Source: Pollenia angustigena (Eukaryota > Arthropoda > Insecta > Diptera > Polleniidae). From it: DNA of 64,000 nucleotides. The notes under the pieces are model-generated. The model saw only the letters and a list, made by a program, of their open reading frames with translations, did no database searches and was not told the origin of the DNA. Position numbers and translations under genes: made by a program. Each line of letters opens with the position of its first letter. Positions within the stretch are counted from its first letter, which is position 1. Of this stretch, positions 22,140 through 32,914 are shown one piece after another. The DNA is taken from contig OV884059.1 of assembly GCA_930367215.1 (NCBI GenBank), positions 247,503,803-247,567,802 on the forward strand. Direction: 5' to 3'.

Positions 22140-23296
22140 TAAAAGCCAATTAAATGGAAATGTTATTTTTAAGCACGTTGGTATATAAATCTGCCAAATC
22201 GGTTAAAAATGGTTAAGTTATGTGCAAAATACTCCAAAAAAGGACTAAAAACATTAACATTTTTATACTAAATAACTAAAATTTTACAGCTGTATTATGA
22301 CCTATTGATACGTTTTAAAAATTGTATAAAAACCTAAATTTTAGGGCTGTCATATGTCCTATGGAAATGACTTATATACCAAAATATCGGAAATTTTAAG
22401 TAGAACATATTTTATAAAGAACTCGGGAAAACCGGTTTTTTTTTAAATACCCATTTTCGGTAGCCATGGATCTTCCCGAGTCCAAGTTTTATAACACAAA
22501 TAAATGGTAAATTTCTTGCTAAACACGTCGGTATATAAATCTGTCAAATCGGTTTAAAAATGGCTGAGTTATAATCAAAATACTGAAATCCCAAAAGTTA
22601 CTCTTTTTATTTATAATTAAGTTTGTTTTTTATTTTATAATTAAGTTTGTTTTTTTTATAATTAAGTTTGCTTAAATATATGTACAAATATGTAGGTATA
22701 TATATATATGCCTATAAGCCAATTTAATGGAAATATTATTTTTAAGCACATTGGTATATAAATCTGCCAAATCGGTTAAAAATGGTTAAGTTATGTGCAA
22801 AATACTCCAAAAAAGGACTAAAAACATTAACATTTTTATAAAAACTAAAATTTTAGAGCTGTATTATGACCTATTCATACGTTTTAGATATCAAAATATC
22901 GGAAATCTTTAGAAAAACTCGGAATATCGGTAAAAAAAAAAGTAATGTCAAAAATATAGTTTTTTTTTAATACCTATTTTCGTGAACCATAGAACTTCCC
23001 GACTACAAGTTTTATCACCAAAGTAAATGGTAATTTTATACTTTAAGATGTCGGCATGACCAAATACTGAAATTCGATCAAAACTTAACGTGCTATATAT
23101 TAATTAAACTTTTAATATATTTAATAGCACGCAATCATGTGCAAATAATTAAATAAAACTAAACGATATATATTTTATAAATATACATGTATATATACAT
23201 GTATTTAAATATATATATAAACTTCTGTTCTTTCCAAACCATGGTGAAGGGTATATAAGATTCGGCATAGCCGAATATAGCACTCTTACTTGTTTT
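21156..23296 (+). repeat. TATACCCTTCACC dipteran repeat, copy B
   Basis: It opens TATACCCTTCACCAGAGG and ends GGTGAAGGGTATATAAGATT, CGGCATAGCCGAATATAGC and TCTTACTTGTTTT. The inner block TATGTCCTATGG...GACTTATATACCAAAATATC...GTTATGACCAAAAT is present three or more times, so the copy is partly duplicated in tandem. It holds a long TA microsatellite. Confidence 0.7.
22062..22136. repeat. (TA)n microsatellite, about 75 bp
   Basis: An uninterrupted TA run inside repeat copy B. A shorter version at the equivalent place near 22697 shows that it expanded after the internal duplication. Confidence 0.9.
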
Positions 23297-23314
23297 ATAA
23301 TTAAGTTTGTTTTT

Positions 23315-23700
23315 TATACCCTTCACCGAAGGTCCTACACCCTATAAAGTATATATATTCTGGGTCGTTATGAAAAGTAAACGGTATATATTTAATTTTA
23401 ATGATATGTTAACAGCGTTCGTTCATGGTTCAGTTGTCTAGGGAGTATGTTAAGTTAGAAACTGTGAGTTCCCTGGTTCGAATCTTGGTTTTTTAAAAAG
23501 AAATTTTTTTTTAAATATTTTTTTATGTTCCAAAAAATATTTACCAGCTTTCGCTTTTTAAATTTCATTTATAATGAAGTTTTAAGTATTGTAAATATGT
23601 ATATGTAAAAATTATCTAGTTGCTCTGTATTCTGCTCGTATAATGGTGAAGGGCATATAAGATTCGGCACAGCCGAATATAGCACTGTTACTTGTTTTTA
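23315..23700 (+). repeat. TATACCCTTCACC repeat, short copy C
   Basis: It has the same start (TATACCCTTCACCGAAGG) and end (GGTGAAGGGCATATAAGATT, then CGGCACAGCCGAATATAGC) as copy B, but the body is mostly replaced by a tRNA-like insert at about 23415-23500. Confidence 0.7.
23415..23500 (+). ncRNA. tRNA-like (SINE-type) segment with A and B boxes
   Basis: TGGTTCAGTTG at 23426-23436 fits a pol III A box, and GGTTCGAATC at 23475-23484 fits the B box, 38 nt apart as in a tRNA. A T-arm can be drawn (stem CCTGG, loop TTCGAAT) with one mismatch. The acceptor 3' strand is replaced by an oligo-T run and I cannot fold a sound anticodon stem. It looks like a tRNA-derived SINE head or tRNA pseudogene rather than a working tRNA. 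Confidence 0.45.
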
Positions 23701-24030
23701 CATTTTTTTTAGATTTTCAAAATTAAAGATAATACAAACTTGTATGCAAAATATCAAGAAATTTGAATTTAAAATAACATGCAAATGAAATTTTATTTTA
23801 TTTATTTTAACTGAATTTTATTTACATTGAAGAAATTTGTGCCCTATTAGCTTGACAAAATAACATTCACAAATGCAAATTTACAGTTACTAACTTTCTT
23901 TAGTGGAAGAACGTTTCATATCCATAACCGCAATGTCATTCCATTTCCATTACGCAATCGGCTTTTAAAACGTTATTCCAATTTGCAAAACCGTTGTAAC
24001 TTACAACGTTCTTTCACTGGCTGACTCTAT
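23701..24030. other. No gene recognised
   Basis: A+T-rich spacer between the TATACCC repeat block and a truncated MITE. No motif found. Confidence 0.3.
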
Positions 24031-24034
24031 GTAA

Positions 24035-24145
24035 GTGCTGGTTCACACACGTCAAGTTTGATTCGTCAAGTCTTGAGTTTTTAGGAGAGAGGGGAAAAGA
24101 AATGGCATCCTCTTTTCCCTTCTCTTCTAAAAGCTCAAGTTTGTA
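24035..24145. mobile_element. Degenerate copy of the GTGCCGGTTCACAC MITE
   Basis: GTGCTGGTTCACACACGTCA and TCTTGAGTTTTTAGGAGAGA match the left arm of the intact element at 26205-26346, and TAA precedes it (24032-24034). The right arm decays after TCTTCTAAAAGCTCAAG. Confidence 0.75.
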
Positions 24146-24365
24146 ATAAAACAGATTTTGCATAAAGCGGCTTTTACAACGTTATTCGCGGCTGTGCGAA
24201 TATATGTATGTATGTAAATCTTATGAGATAAACCACATTGAACTTAAAGAAACATTTTGTTAAGTTTTATGAAACTGTCATTTGCTTAAGCAAAATATAA
24301 AGCGGATCGCACATTTCGTACGGAATCAAATGTTTTTTTATTTTGTTTTTTTTTTTTAATACATT

Positions 24366-24593
24366 TTGCTAATTTTTGACAGTAGGTTAAGCAAGGTTAT
24401 GCATTTTATGGTTGGGCCTTTAGAGTTTGATGGAGACTCTTACAAATTAGCTGTAGAAGATTTTGTTTTCCGGCTCGAGCGTCTGCAACACCAACACGAT
24501 ATGTCTTGGAAGGAAGTATTAGATAATTTTCATCTTTTAATAAAAAGGCAGCGGTACTGGTTGTTGATACAAAGAAATAGCTTCTCTGAGTGA
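24366..24593 (+). pseudogene. Possible gag-like fragment of a retrotransposon
   Basis: A 75-codon open stretch reads MVGPLEFDGDSYKLAVEDFV, then FRLERLQHQHDMSW and EVLDNFHLLI...YWLLIQRN. The F-DG pattern, the helix with FRLE and W-EVL-x-F-HLL resemble the capsid-like part of some insect retrotransposon Gag proteins. There is no zinc knuckle, protease or RT nearby, so it is an isolated remnant. The assignment rests on impression only. Confidence 0.35.
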
Positions 24594-24849
24594 TCTACTT
24601 TAAAATTAGCTTCTACACAATGAGGACTAAAGTTTTGCAGTCGAACACTTTTTTTAAGCAATTTAACAAAAAACTGCGCTTAAAAAAAATTGAGACTGCA
24701 AAATTTTAGTTCTTATTAAGTTTTTTCCCTCTCCTGTAAACTAAGGAAAACATTACTTAGGGCTTTTCCATATTAAGGTATCGATATGTAACATAATGTT
24801 GTTTAAATTAGATAAAATTGCATTAATTATAAATAATGATATAAAAAAC

Positions 24850-25020
24850 TATCAGCTGATGAACGGCTAACGAGTTGGGCAAGGCGAATTTAAAAAGTTA
24901 AACTCAACTCGTCAGCCGTTCATCAGCGGTCTCCATGGCGAATTAAAAAAAATAGGGAAACGTCAAAAAATAATTTTGTTTATGTTTTGCGCCAAAATAA
25001 CCGAAAAAATTTCTTAGAAA
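24850..25020. mobile_element. P-like element, partial, with flanking inverted sequence
   Basis: CAAGGCGAATTTAAAAAGTT at 24880 is followed by CTCAACTCGTCAGCCGTTCA, GGTCTCC and AATAGGGAAACGTCAAAA, matching the reversed right half of 20391-20703. Just upstream GATGAACGGCTAACGAGTTG is the inverted form of part of this. No second end was found. Confidence 0.6.
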
Positions 25021-25335
25021 AACTCAGAGGCTAAAAGTTGTTCTTATTAATAAGGGAAATCACGATGAGTGGTGCAACGTGTGCAAACGATGCAAATGCG
25101 TGCAAAAATACACACATTTGCACAACACAACAACAAAATTTACGGATTTTCAATTTGCTCTTTTTTACTTCGTTTGCACTAAAAAACCATGAGCAAAGTT
25201 AAGGCTCAGTTAGGCGAACGTTGCTGTACCCGTAATGTACCGCACCGTACTGTAAGCACGTTGGTGCACTTATAGAACGTTTAAAAACTTGTCATATGTT
25301 TTCCCATACATAAACAAAAAGCAATAGTATACATA

Positions 25336-25761
25336 CCCTGCAAATAATAGGACCAGTCCAAACACGCGTGTAAAGAGTAGTCCACAAGGGACCAGGACTA
25401 GTCCACAAGTAACCCAAACGTATGGAAAAAACCTGGTCTATTTAACATTACGATGTCCTAGGAGAGGACCATATAACCCACCTTTGGACCACTAAGGAGT
25501 AGTTTTAAAACTACTCCATGGTATATAACCCACCTTTGGACCAGTAAGGAGTAGTTTTAAAACTACTCCATGGTATACTCAAGAGGATTAGTTTTGAAGT
25601 CGTTTAAACACGAAAGCATGTCGTTAAAAAACGAAGCCATGTCGTCTCACTACAAACACTTTTTAACAATGGCATGGTCCATGCTTGCATTACATCGGAC
25701 TAGTCCATGTAGTAGTCCATTTTATCAAAATGGGTCAGGGGGTCCAATTTTATTTGCAGGG
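25336..25761. mobile_element. CCCTGCAAATAA element, copy 1, 426 bp
   Basis: It starts CCCTGCAAATAATAGGACCA and its reversed right end is CCCTGCAAATAAAATTGGAC. TA flanks both sides. Palindromes fill the inside: GGACTAGTCC, GGACCAGTCC and GGAGTAGTTTTAAAACTACT. A unit with TATAACCCACCTTTGGACCA...ACTACTCCATGG is duplicated in tandem (about 25470-25575). Related copies are at 31315-31687 (inverted) and 63502-63848. Confidence 0.85.
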
Positions 25762-26204
25762 TAAAACAAAACACACAGTGATGGGAATCAAAAATGTTCA
25801 AACGGTGACCGTTGTGCAGAAAAGGTACCACGTGATTTAAATGGCATTTAAACAGTATTTTGTGTATGTAAAAATGTTAATAATTATATTATAGATTTAC
25901 AATAAATAAATTTGTACTTTAGCATAAATAAATTTTTAGCATACATATATTGTAAATGTGCATACACCAAACAATGTTTTGATACCATTTAAAGTCTTTT
26001 ATATGTTTCACATTTCCATTGTATGTGTATATGCATTTGTTTATTTTAAACATCTAAACATATGTATATTTGGAAATATGCTGTATTGTAAGTTATTTTG
26101 TCGCAATTCCATAGATATACTAAAAAAAGTACCAAAAAAAAAGAGCAAAATTACCCGCATTCAGTGTAACATACAAGCCGCCCATCACTGTCTTACAAAT
26201 GTAA

Positions 26205-26346
26205 GTGCCGGTTCACACACGTCAAGTTTGACTCGTCAAATCTTGAGTTTTTAGGAGAGACGGGAAATGAAATGGCATTCTCTTTTCCCTTCTCTCCTAA
26301 AAACTCAAGACTTGACGAGTCAAACTTGACGTGTGTGAACCGGCAC
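26205..26346. mobile_element. Harbinger-like hairpin MITE, 142 bp, TSD TAA
   Basis: GTGCCGGTTCACACACGTCA opens an inverted repeat of nearly 60 bp with one or two differences between arms. TAA lies on both sides (26202-26204 and 26347-26349). A decayed copy is at 24035. Confidence 0.88.
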
Positions 26347-26508
26347 TAACAACGGCGTGAAATTCTATTTTATACAGATTGGTACGTTGCAACGACGGTA
26401 CATTGCATTTCAGTAAGCTTTTGTATTGGTTTTCATATAACAAAAAGAGAACAGCTGATGGATACAGTACAGATACGGTACAGCAACGTTCGCCTAACTG
26501 AGCCTTTA

Positions 26509-26964
26509 GTAGTGCATATTTGGTCAGTTGCAAACAAATGTAAGCAATAACATTTGACATATTAAATGCCATGTTGATTTTAAGAAAACTAATAACTTGA
26601 ACATTTTCGCAGATTGTAAAATAAAATAGAGAATTAAATTTAAATTAATTAAAAAGAAAACATTTATTTTAATTTGCTTGTGTATAATTGTAAACAAATG
26701 CAGATTTTTTACAGTGCTGCCAGAAGTTTTTAGTGTTGACAGAATACATTTTTAGAAAAATAGCATATTTGCACAAAAATAAAAGTGGTAAGCTCACGAT
26801 CAATCATAATATGCACTGCAAATTTACACATTGCACATTAACACAATGACCATCGTGATTACCCTTAATGTTTATAATAAAAAGAGTTCCAAATATGCAT
26901 TAACCTTTAAAAAACTTACTTTATTTACTAATATTTTAATTTATTCAATAAATAAAAAATATAT
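26509..26964. other. No gene recognised
   Basis: A+T-rich spacer between two mobile elements. No internal match or motif found. Confidence 0.3.
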
Positions 26965-26972
26965 ATACCTAT

Positions 26973-29617
26973 CAGGCGCGGATTCAGGGGGGGGGGGGGG
27001 GGAAATAGGGAAATTTCCCCCCCCGTAAATTATAAAAATATGTTTTGTTAATTTCGATAATACAAGAATTCCCAATAATAATATTTTTTTTAATGTAAAA
27101 AATTTTTGGAAATCCCAGCAAGGTTTTTTTTGTGTTTTTTTATAGAATCTCTAACGACATTTTCAATAAGTATTTTTTTATTTTTTTTCAAAGAAACATC
27201 TAGTTTACCGAATTCAATTACTTATTATTCTACATTCAATCCCAGCAGGTGCCATCTATATCCAAAGAGTAAACGTTTGACTTGACAATGCGCGCGGTTG
27301 AATTATGAAAAAGCCTTAGTATTTGCAATATTTATGTATATATTTATGTGTTATATGAATCAAAATTCTATTCGATAACTTCTGACGAAAGCACGGATTT
27401 GTCGGGAAAAAGCTAGATTTCCTTATCTTTAAGATATTTCAACATACAACAAAAAGTTTTTAAGGAAGAATTTATTGGCTTTGTTGTAAACGCATTTGAA
27501 GAGGCTTCAAAAGATATTGATGACGTTGATGTGTCCATTGATGCGAAGGCATAATCATCAATACTTCTTAAAGCTTTGACAATTTTTGGTCTTGACCTTA
27601 AAAATTGTGTAGGAGATGAAACAGGTGGGTGTCCTCTGATGTCAGCAGAAATTGGAGCTGTTCAAAATTTCTAGAAAAGCGACAAATGCGAAACAAACGC
27701 CTTGCTATTCCCATAAATTTAACAACTCAATTTCTAAAAGCAATAAAGTGCCATTAATACAAAAAGTTGTATCATTTGTGAAAGAAACGACAAAATTTTT
27801 TATATATAATCATCTTAAGCAAAAAACAGATTTAGAAAAGTATTTGGGAGCCAAACTCTCTTCATTATGCGTCTTTGCAACAAGTGTACATCATATAGTA
27901 GAAGCTTTGGAAAAAATATCTGAGTGGAATGGTAGTATCTCTACCTTTATATTAAGGAACTCAATTAGTACTTTTAAATTTATTTGCGGAATATACATAT
28001 TAAGTACGATACTTATTGTAACACAGCCACTTAGTATCATTTTACAAAAGCAAGATATATTTCTTCAAAAAGGATCAACTCTTATCAAAATTTTAATCAT
28101 GTGCCTTGAAGAAAAAAGAAATAAAGCCGAAGAACAATTTAAAGCGATTTTTGAAAAAGTTAAAGTTATTTGCGTTCAAATCGGAAATAACTTTAAATAA
28201 CGGTTCCTATCGAAAAGAAATTAGAAGCATAGCTGCATTTTTAAATTTTTTTCCAGAAATTTTATTGCGGAATTTCGGTTTTTTTAGTTTTTCAATAATC
28301 TAAAGCGTTTTTGAGTTACGCGAATATATGTTGTGCAACCTCCTTAATTTTCGAAATAACTGTATATCTCGAAAACCAAAGCCAACATAAATAAAAAAGT
28401 TTTAACTTTCTTAAAGTAAATTTTATTGCGGAATTTCGGTTTTTTTTTTAGTTTTTCAATAAGCTAAAGCGTTTTTGAGTTGCGCGAACATATGTTAATC
28501 TATCTATACAATATATAATTTCTTAGTATGTCAGGATGTTTGCATGTATGTCCTATTCTTTCCGCAACTTTCTGAAGCCATCTGATGACAAAGGAAGCTG
28601 AAATTTGGCACACTTGAAGCACTTTCTCTGCGGAAGATCGTAACGAAGCCATATTTTCGGTATAAGTATAACTAGTATAACTATAAAGATCTGATAGAAA
28701 ATATGTTTTTTTTTTATAATATGGGGAACTTTGGGCCCCACCCGGCACGGCTAGGCACTGTCGGATTGACCTGAAAAATTAGATCATGATTTCTTACACC
28801 AAACCTCATATTTTAAGCAGCGCAAACAATTAAATTTAAAAAAAAAAATCCCATACAAGATGCGACCAGTCTATTATATATGCTATATATTTTAGCCCCC
28901 ATATTCATAAATGATGATAAAATTTAATAAACGTTTATTAAGTTTAAAATATTTTTATGAATACAGGCATAAATACATAAAATAAGCAACTGTATAACAA
29001 AAATGTAAAGCTATTTTTTTGGGCTTAATGAAATAAATTTTAAGTTTAAAGTGCGAGTTGATTTACATAATGGAAAAATATCTTGTGCAACTTTAAAACT
29101 CGTTCCGCGCATATATTACTACGCTGCTGAAAATTATCACTGTTTCATATATCCGCCAAACAACTCATCTATCATAACATCTATCATTTGCCATTAAAAT
29201 ATAGTTTATTAGAAAAACCGCGAAATAGTGTTGCGATTTTTTTTGGGCCCTTCTTCCGTACAAATGGTAAGATCTTGTTATATTCATGAAATTATTAGAA
29301 AATACTTAAAATTTTTTAATTAAATGTTAATTTTGTATAGTAAGGAGAAAAATTTAAATTCAAAACTTTATCGCGTTTGGTGCGGAAACTTTCTTCACGA
29401 TCGCGAAAAAGTAATACATCATTTCTTAATATTTTTTCACGGTCTATGCGGCTATGCGATGAAGAATTTGATATTCCCAAAAATTGCAAAAAGTACTTAC
29501 CCTAATACACATATTGTTTTTAATAAACTTTTAAAAACAAATTTTTTATTTTTTTGTATCATACAAAATTCCCACCCCCCCCCCCCCCCCCTAAGGCTCA
29601 AGCTGGATCCGCGCCTG
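26973..29617 (+). mobile_element. hAT element (ZMYM1-like), 2645 bp, TSD ATACCTAT
   Basis: The ends are CAGGCGCGGATTCAGGGGGG (left) and CAGGCGCGGATCCAG (right, reversed). A long G run just inside the left end mirrors a long C run at the right. Identical 8-bp duplications ATACCTAT lie at 26965-26972 and 29618-29625. A decayed transposase occupies about 27440-28240. A direct duplication (GCGGAATTTCGGTTTTTT... at about 28267 and 28431) and foreign-looking sequence near 28495-28800 show later damage. Confidence 0.9.
27440..28240 (+). pseudogene. ZMYM1/DUF4371-type hAT transposase fragment
   Basis: Reading from about 27455 gives KEEFIGFVVNAFEEASKDID, then LKNCVGDETGGCPLMSAEIG in the place of the usual C-x-GQ-x-YDG-x-x-MSG motif, so the catalytic aspartate position is altered. 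A frameshift near 27660 leads into the 182-codon frame 27652-28200. That frame has CYSHKFNNSISKSN (for the usual C-x-SH-x-LNL), then VEALEKISEWN, then KRNKAEEQFKAIFEKVKV. These blocks occur in this order in ZMYM1-like hAT proteins. The C-terminal dimerisation part is absent. Confidence 0.75.
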
Positions 29618-29625
29618 ATACCTAT

Positions 29626-30235
29626 AAGAAATAGCAAATATGCTAATGAGTGATGTAATTTTAGTTTTAAAAGTTTGTAACAAAAACTTGCAAACTTTTT
29701 TCTTTATATCCATAAAACATGCTCGTATTAGGATTAAATTTGGCCCAAAATATCTAACTGCAAATTAAATATGGTTGAATTGGTTGATATTTAAACATAC
29801 AGCTTCCATTCAAATATCAATCCGCAAAATATTCAAGCTTTTTAATCCTTTTAAATGTTAATATAATTAGAAAAATTTGCCACCTTTCCTATAATCCGTT
29901 TAAGACAAAAAATCTCGTGTATTTGGTGTATCTAGATAATATTCAGCACAAATAACTCTTATATGAATCTTTACCTCATAACATAACTTTATTCTGGTGA
30001 GCCCAGAATAAAGTTTATTTTAATGCAAATATTAAATTGTGGAATATTTCGCTTTCAAATAAGCCATATTTTGTTTTTGGGCATACATTTTTTAAACATT
30101 TTAAGTGCATATTTTCAATTAATTAACATGTAAACTTGGCTGCATTACTTGCTCTGGTATTGCCAAATAGTACTGAGGCAAAGTTTTTAAGGCAATAATA
30201 AAATAAAATAAATACACATATACATTTATACATAC
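29626..30235. other. Spacer with a 13-bp hairpin and a possible hAT fragment
   Basis: AACTTTATTCTGG (29985-29997) and CCAGAATAAAGTT (30003-30015) form a perfect short hairpin. From 30050 to 30190, GGGCATACATTTTTT, GTGCATATTTTC and GGTATTGCCAAATAG resemble the GCATATTT clusters at 4.8 and 7.1 kb. No gene is seen. Confidence 0.4.
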
Positions 30236-31116
30236 ACTAGCTTAACCCATGCGTTTCGCTACACTGCTTTAACCACGTTTGGAGACTCTTCCCTATAATA
30301 GTTTTTCAGTTGAGAGATATTTAATATATGCATCCTATTGGAGGTATTTCCCCCCTGCTCATACCGGCTTTATTTTTATTTTCAAAAGTGAAGTATACCA
30401 TAAGAGTGACTTCCACAAAGTTTGAACATTCTCACTCTAACAGTTCTTAAGATATGCGATATTAAACATTGGCGTCTTATGGTGGCTATCACTTCCCCCG
30501 CTGCTATTTTATTTCAATTTTGGGGCTAAGAAGATCCTACTACTAAAAGTTCAACGAAATGCGTGCAGTGGCTCTTATTAATATTTCTATATATGAGGGG
30601 TACTGATCCTCCCCTGTTTAGCCCGCCCATTTTTATATTGAAATTTATAGTTTACCATAATTGTAGCTAAAAGCACGTTTGAAGACTCTCCCTTTAATAG
30701 TTCTGCAGTTGAGCGATATTTAATATATGCATTCTATGGGAGGTATTTCCCCCTGCGCCTACCCGCTTTATTTTTATTTTCAAAAGTGTAGTATACCATA
30801 AGAGTGACTACTACAAAGTTTGAACATTCTCACTTTTACAGTTCTTAAGATATGCAATATTAAACATCGGCGTCCTATGGGGGAAACCACTTCCCCCGCT
30901 GCAATTTTATTTCAATTTTGGGGCTCAGAAGATCCTACTACCAAAAGTTCAACAAAATGCGTGCAGCGGCTCTTAAGATATGCGATATTTAATATTGGCA
31001 TCCAATGGGGGTACCAATTCCCCTGCCCCTATCGAAAAAATAAGTAGTTTAGGAGTCTATAAGCCAACATATAAACAAACAAACATACAAACATTTTTCA
31101 TTTTTATATATATAGA
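30236..31116 (+). repeat. ACTAGCT...(TA)n-ended repeat, second member
   Basis: It begins ACTAGCTTAACCCATGCGTT and ends TTTTTATATATATAGAT. Inside, a block with TATACCATAAGAGTGACT, ACAAAGTTTGAACATTCTCA, CTTAAGATATGC and TTTTGGGGCT is repeated two to three times. The layout matches 1751-2676 but the unit differs. Unclassified. Confidence 0.6.
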
Positions 31117-31164
31117 TATTTTTCTTTTTTTAACATAATTTTTTTTTTGTTTGGTTCATTTAAT

Positions 31165-31314
31165 TGCAATACCGATATTTATTGATATAAAAGTTGCTAT
31201 ACCTGTATACCGATACCGGTATAATAAAAATATCGGAACCGATACCGAAATAGAAAAAGTTTAATACCGATAGCGTAATTCGTTTCGGTATCCAGCCTTG
31301 CTTATATGTAGCAC
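31165..31314. repeat. ATACCGATA-rich cluster
   Basis: ATACCGATA, TATCGGAACCGATACCGA and TTTCGGTATCCAGCCTTGC recur within 150 bp. This resembles a hAT subterminal region, whose reversed end would read GCAAGGCTGGATACC. No partner end was found. Confidence 0.4.
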
Positions 31315-31687
31315 CCCTGCAAATAAAATTGGACCACCTGATCCATTTTGATAAAATGGACTACTCCATGGACTGGTCCGACGTAATGCAAGCATGGACC
31401 ATGTCATTGTTAAAAAGTGTTTGTAGTGAGACGACATGTCTTCGTTTTTTAACGACATGCTTTCGTTTTTAAACGACTTCAAAACTAATCCTCTTGAGTA
31501 TACCATGGAGTAGATTTAAAACTACTCCTTAGTGGTCTAAAGGTGGGTTATATGGTCCTCTCCTACAACATCGTAATGTTAAATAGACCAGATTTTTTCC
31601 ATACGTTTGGGTTACTTTTGGACTAGTCCTTGTTCCTTGTGGACTACTCTTTACACGCGTGTTTGGACTGGTCCTATTATTTGCCGG
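31315..31687. mobile_element. CCCTGCAAATAA element, copy 2, inverted, 373 bp
   Basis: It starts CCCTGCAAATAAAATTGGAC and ends TCCTATTATTTGCCGG, where the terminal GCAGGG has mutated. It is the reverse complement of copy 1 without the inner tandem duplication. A short open frame is shared with copy 1 only because the DNA is repeated. Confidence 0.82.
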
Positions 31688-31842
31688 AACCAAAATGATT
31701 TAAGTTGGTATGTAAAAAAAGTGAAAACTTGCATTTATTGTCAATTGGATTGACAATAGCGGTTTTAGTTTTAGGGATAATTTGAGATTTTTTAAAATAA
31801 TGAATAATTTTTTTTATTTCAATAAAAAAAAAAAACAATATG

Positions 31843-32469
31843 ATACCCTACACCACAGTATTTAAAAATACATCATGCTTATGTGTCCATATAAATATGG
31901 ATTTATCTATGTTTATAAACTTCATGAAAATCGGTTTGAAAGTTTGTGAGAGGCAGAAATTGTCCATATATATATGGATTTATCTATGTTTTAAATTTCA
32001 TTAAAATCGATTTGAGAGGCAGAAATTGCCCCTATCTCCCCTCGTGGTCCTATTTTTTTAAAAATGCATATATTTTGTGTCTATATAGATATGGTTCTAT
32101 CTATGATTTAAATTTCATTGAAATCGGTTTGATAGTTTCTGAGAGGAAGAAATTTCCCCCTATCTTACCTCGTGGTACTACGATTCGGCCCATATTCAAT
32201 AGGCTTGGTCCTTGTGCCAATAAGAACCTATGACCCAAATTTCATCAAATTATCTCCAAAATTGCGACCTGTACTTTGCGCACAAGGTTACATGGACAGC
32301 CAGCCTGCCAGCCTGCCAGCCACCCGGACGGACATCGTTAGTTCGACTCACAAAGTGATTCTAAGACGATCGGTATACTTTAAGGTGGGTCTAGGACCAA
32401 TATTTTAAGGCGTTACACACATCAGCACAAATGCATAATACCCTCTCCACTATTGTGGTGTGGGTATAA
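31843..32469 (+). repeat. ATACCCTACACCAC dipteran repeat, fullest copy
   Basis: It begins ATACCCTACACCACAGTATT and ends in CCACTATTGTGGTGTGGGTATAA. Inside are three GGATTTATCTATG / ATTTCATTGAAATCGG units, then TTGCGCACAAGGTTACATGG, a GCCAGCCTGCCAGCC tract, CGGACGGACATC and AAGGTGGGTCTAGGACC. Other copies are at 5213, 55437/59077 and 63445. Class unknown. Confidence 0.7.
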
Positions 32470-32500
32470 TAAGCAATTTGCTGGAAATCAATTGGTATTA

Positions 32501-32910
32501 CCCAGCGGTAAATATTTAAAGGACCGCAAGTGGCAGGCCTTTTTGAAAGCCTCTTTTCTCCTTTCTAAAAGATTCGCTTCGCATGATATCCTGCCTTCTA
32601 GAAGGTATAAACTTCTTTTTAAAAGACCTTCTGAAATATTCAGTACACATTCGCTACTCCCTTCTTTGAGAAGGGAGAAAGGAAGGTGTTCAGTTTTATT
32701 TACTTTTTATTTTTAGTGGCCTTCCTTACTCTCTTCTTTGGGAACGGATCGAAGTTGTTTTTAAAGGAAGTGTGGAAGGCCTTGCGCCCAATGACAACCT
32801 GTGTAAAAAATAAATAAGTATGGAATGCGACGAGAAGGGCTTCTGACTGCTTGTGACTGCTAAATAAGGCCTTCTATTAGGCCTCTTTACTCATTCTAGT
32901 TACCGCTGGG
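32501..32910. mobile_element. CCCAGCGGTAA-ended element, 410 bp
   Basis: The left end is CCCAGCGGTAA and the right end TTACCGCTGGG, with TA next to each. The inside is full of short palindromes such as CTTCTAGAAGG, CCTTCTTTGAGAAGG and AGGCCT. It is a sister to the outer element at 9363-10976. No coding capacity. Confidence 0.75.
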
Positions 32911-32914
32911 TAAA

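Larger units (their letters stand above)
25202..26505. mobile_element. Harbinger-like element, 1304 bp, TSD TTA, two nested elements
   Basis: A perfect 29-bp terminal inverted repeat begins AGGCTCAGTTAGGCGAACGT. TTA flanks both ends (25199-25201 and 26506-26508). Three-base TWA duplications fit PIF/Harbinger elements. The elements at 25336-25761 and 26205-26346 are nested inside, leaving about 730 bp of its own sequence and no transposase. Confidence 0.8.

Noticed and set aside
23415..23500. A functional tRNA gene
   Set aside because: There is no pairing acceptor stem and no convincing anticodon arm, and a T run occupies the 3' acceptor strand.
25570..25764. A 60-odd-residue open frame (MVYSRGLVLKSF...) found here and again, inverted, at 31261-31506
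   Set aside because: It lies inside copies 1 and 2 of the CCCTGCAAATAA element. The frame is shared because the DNA is repeated, and copy 3 does not keep it.
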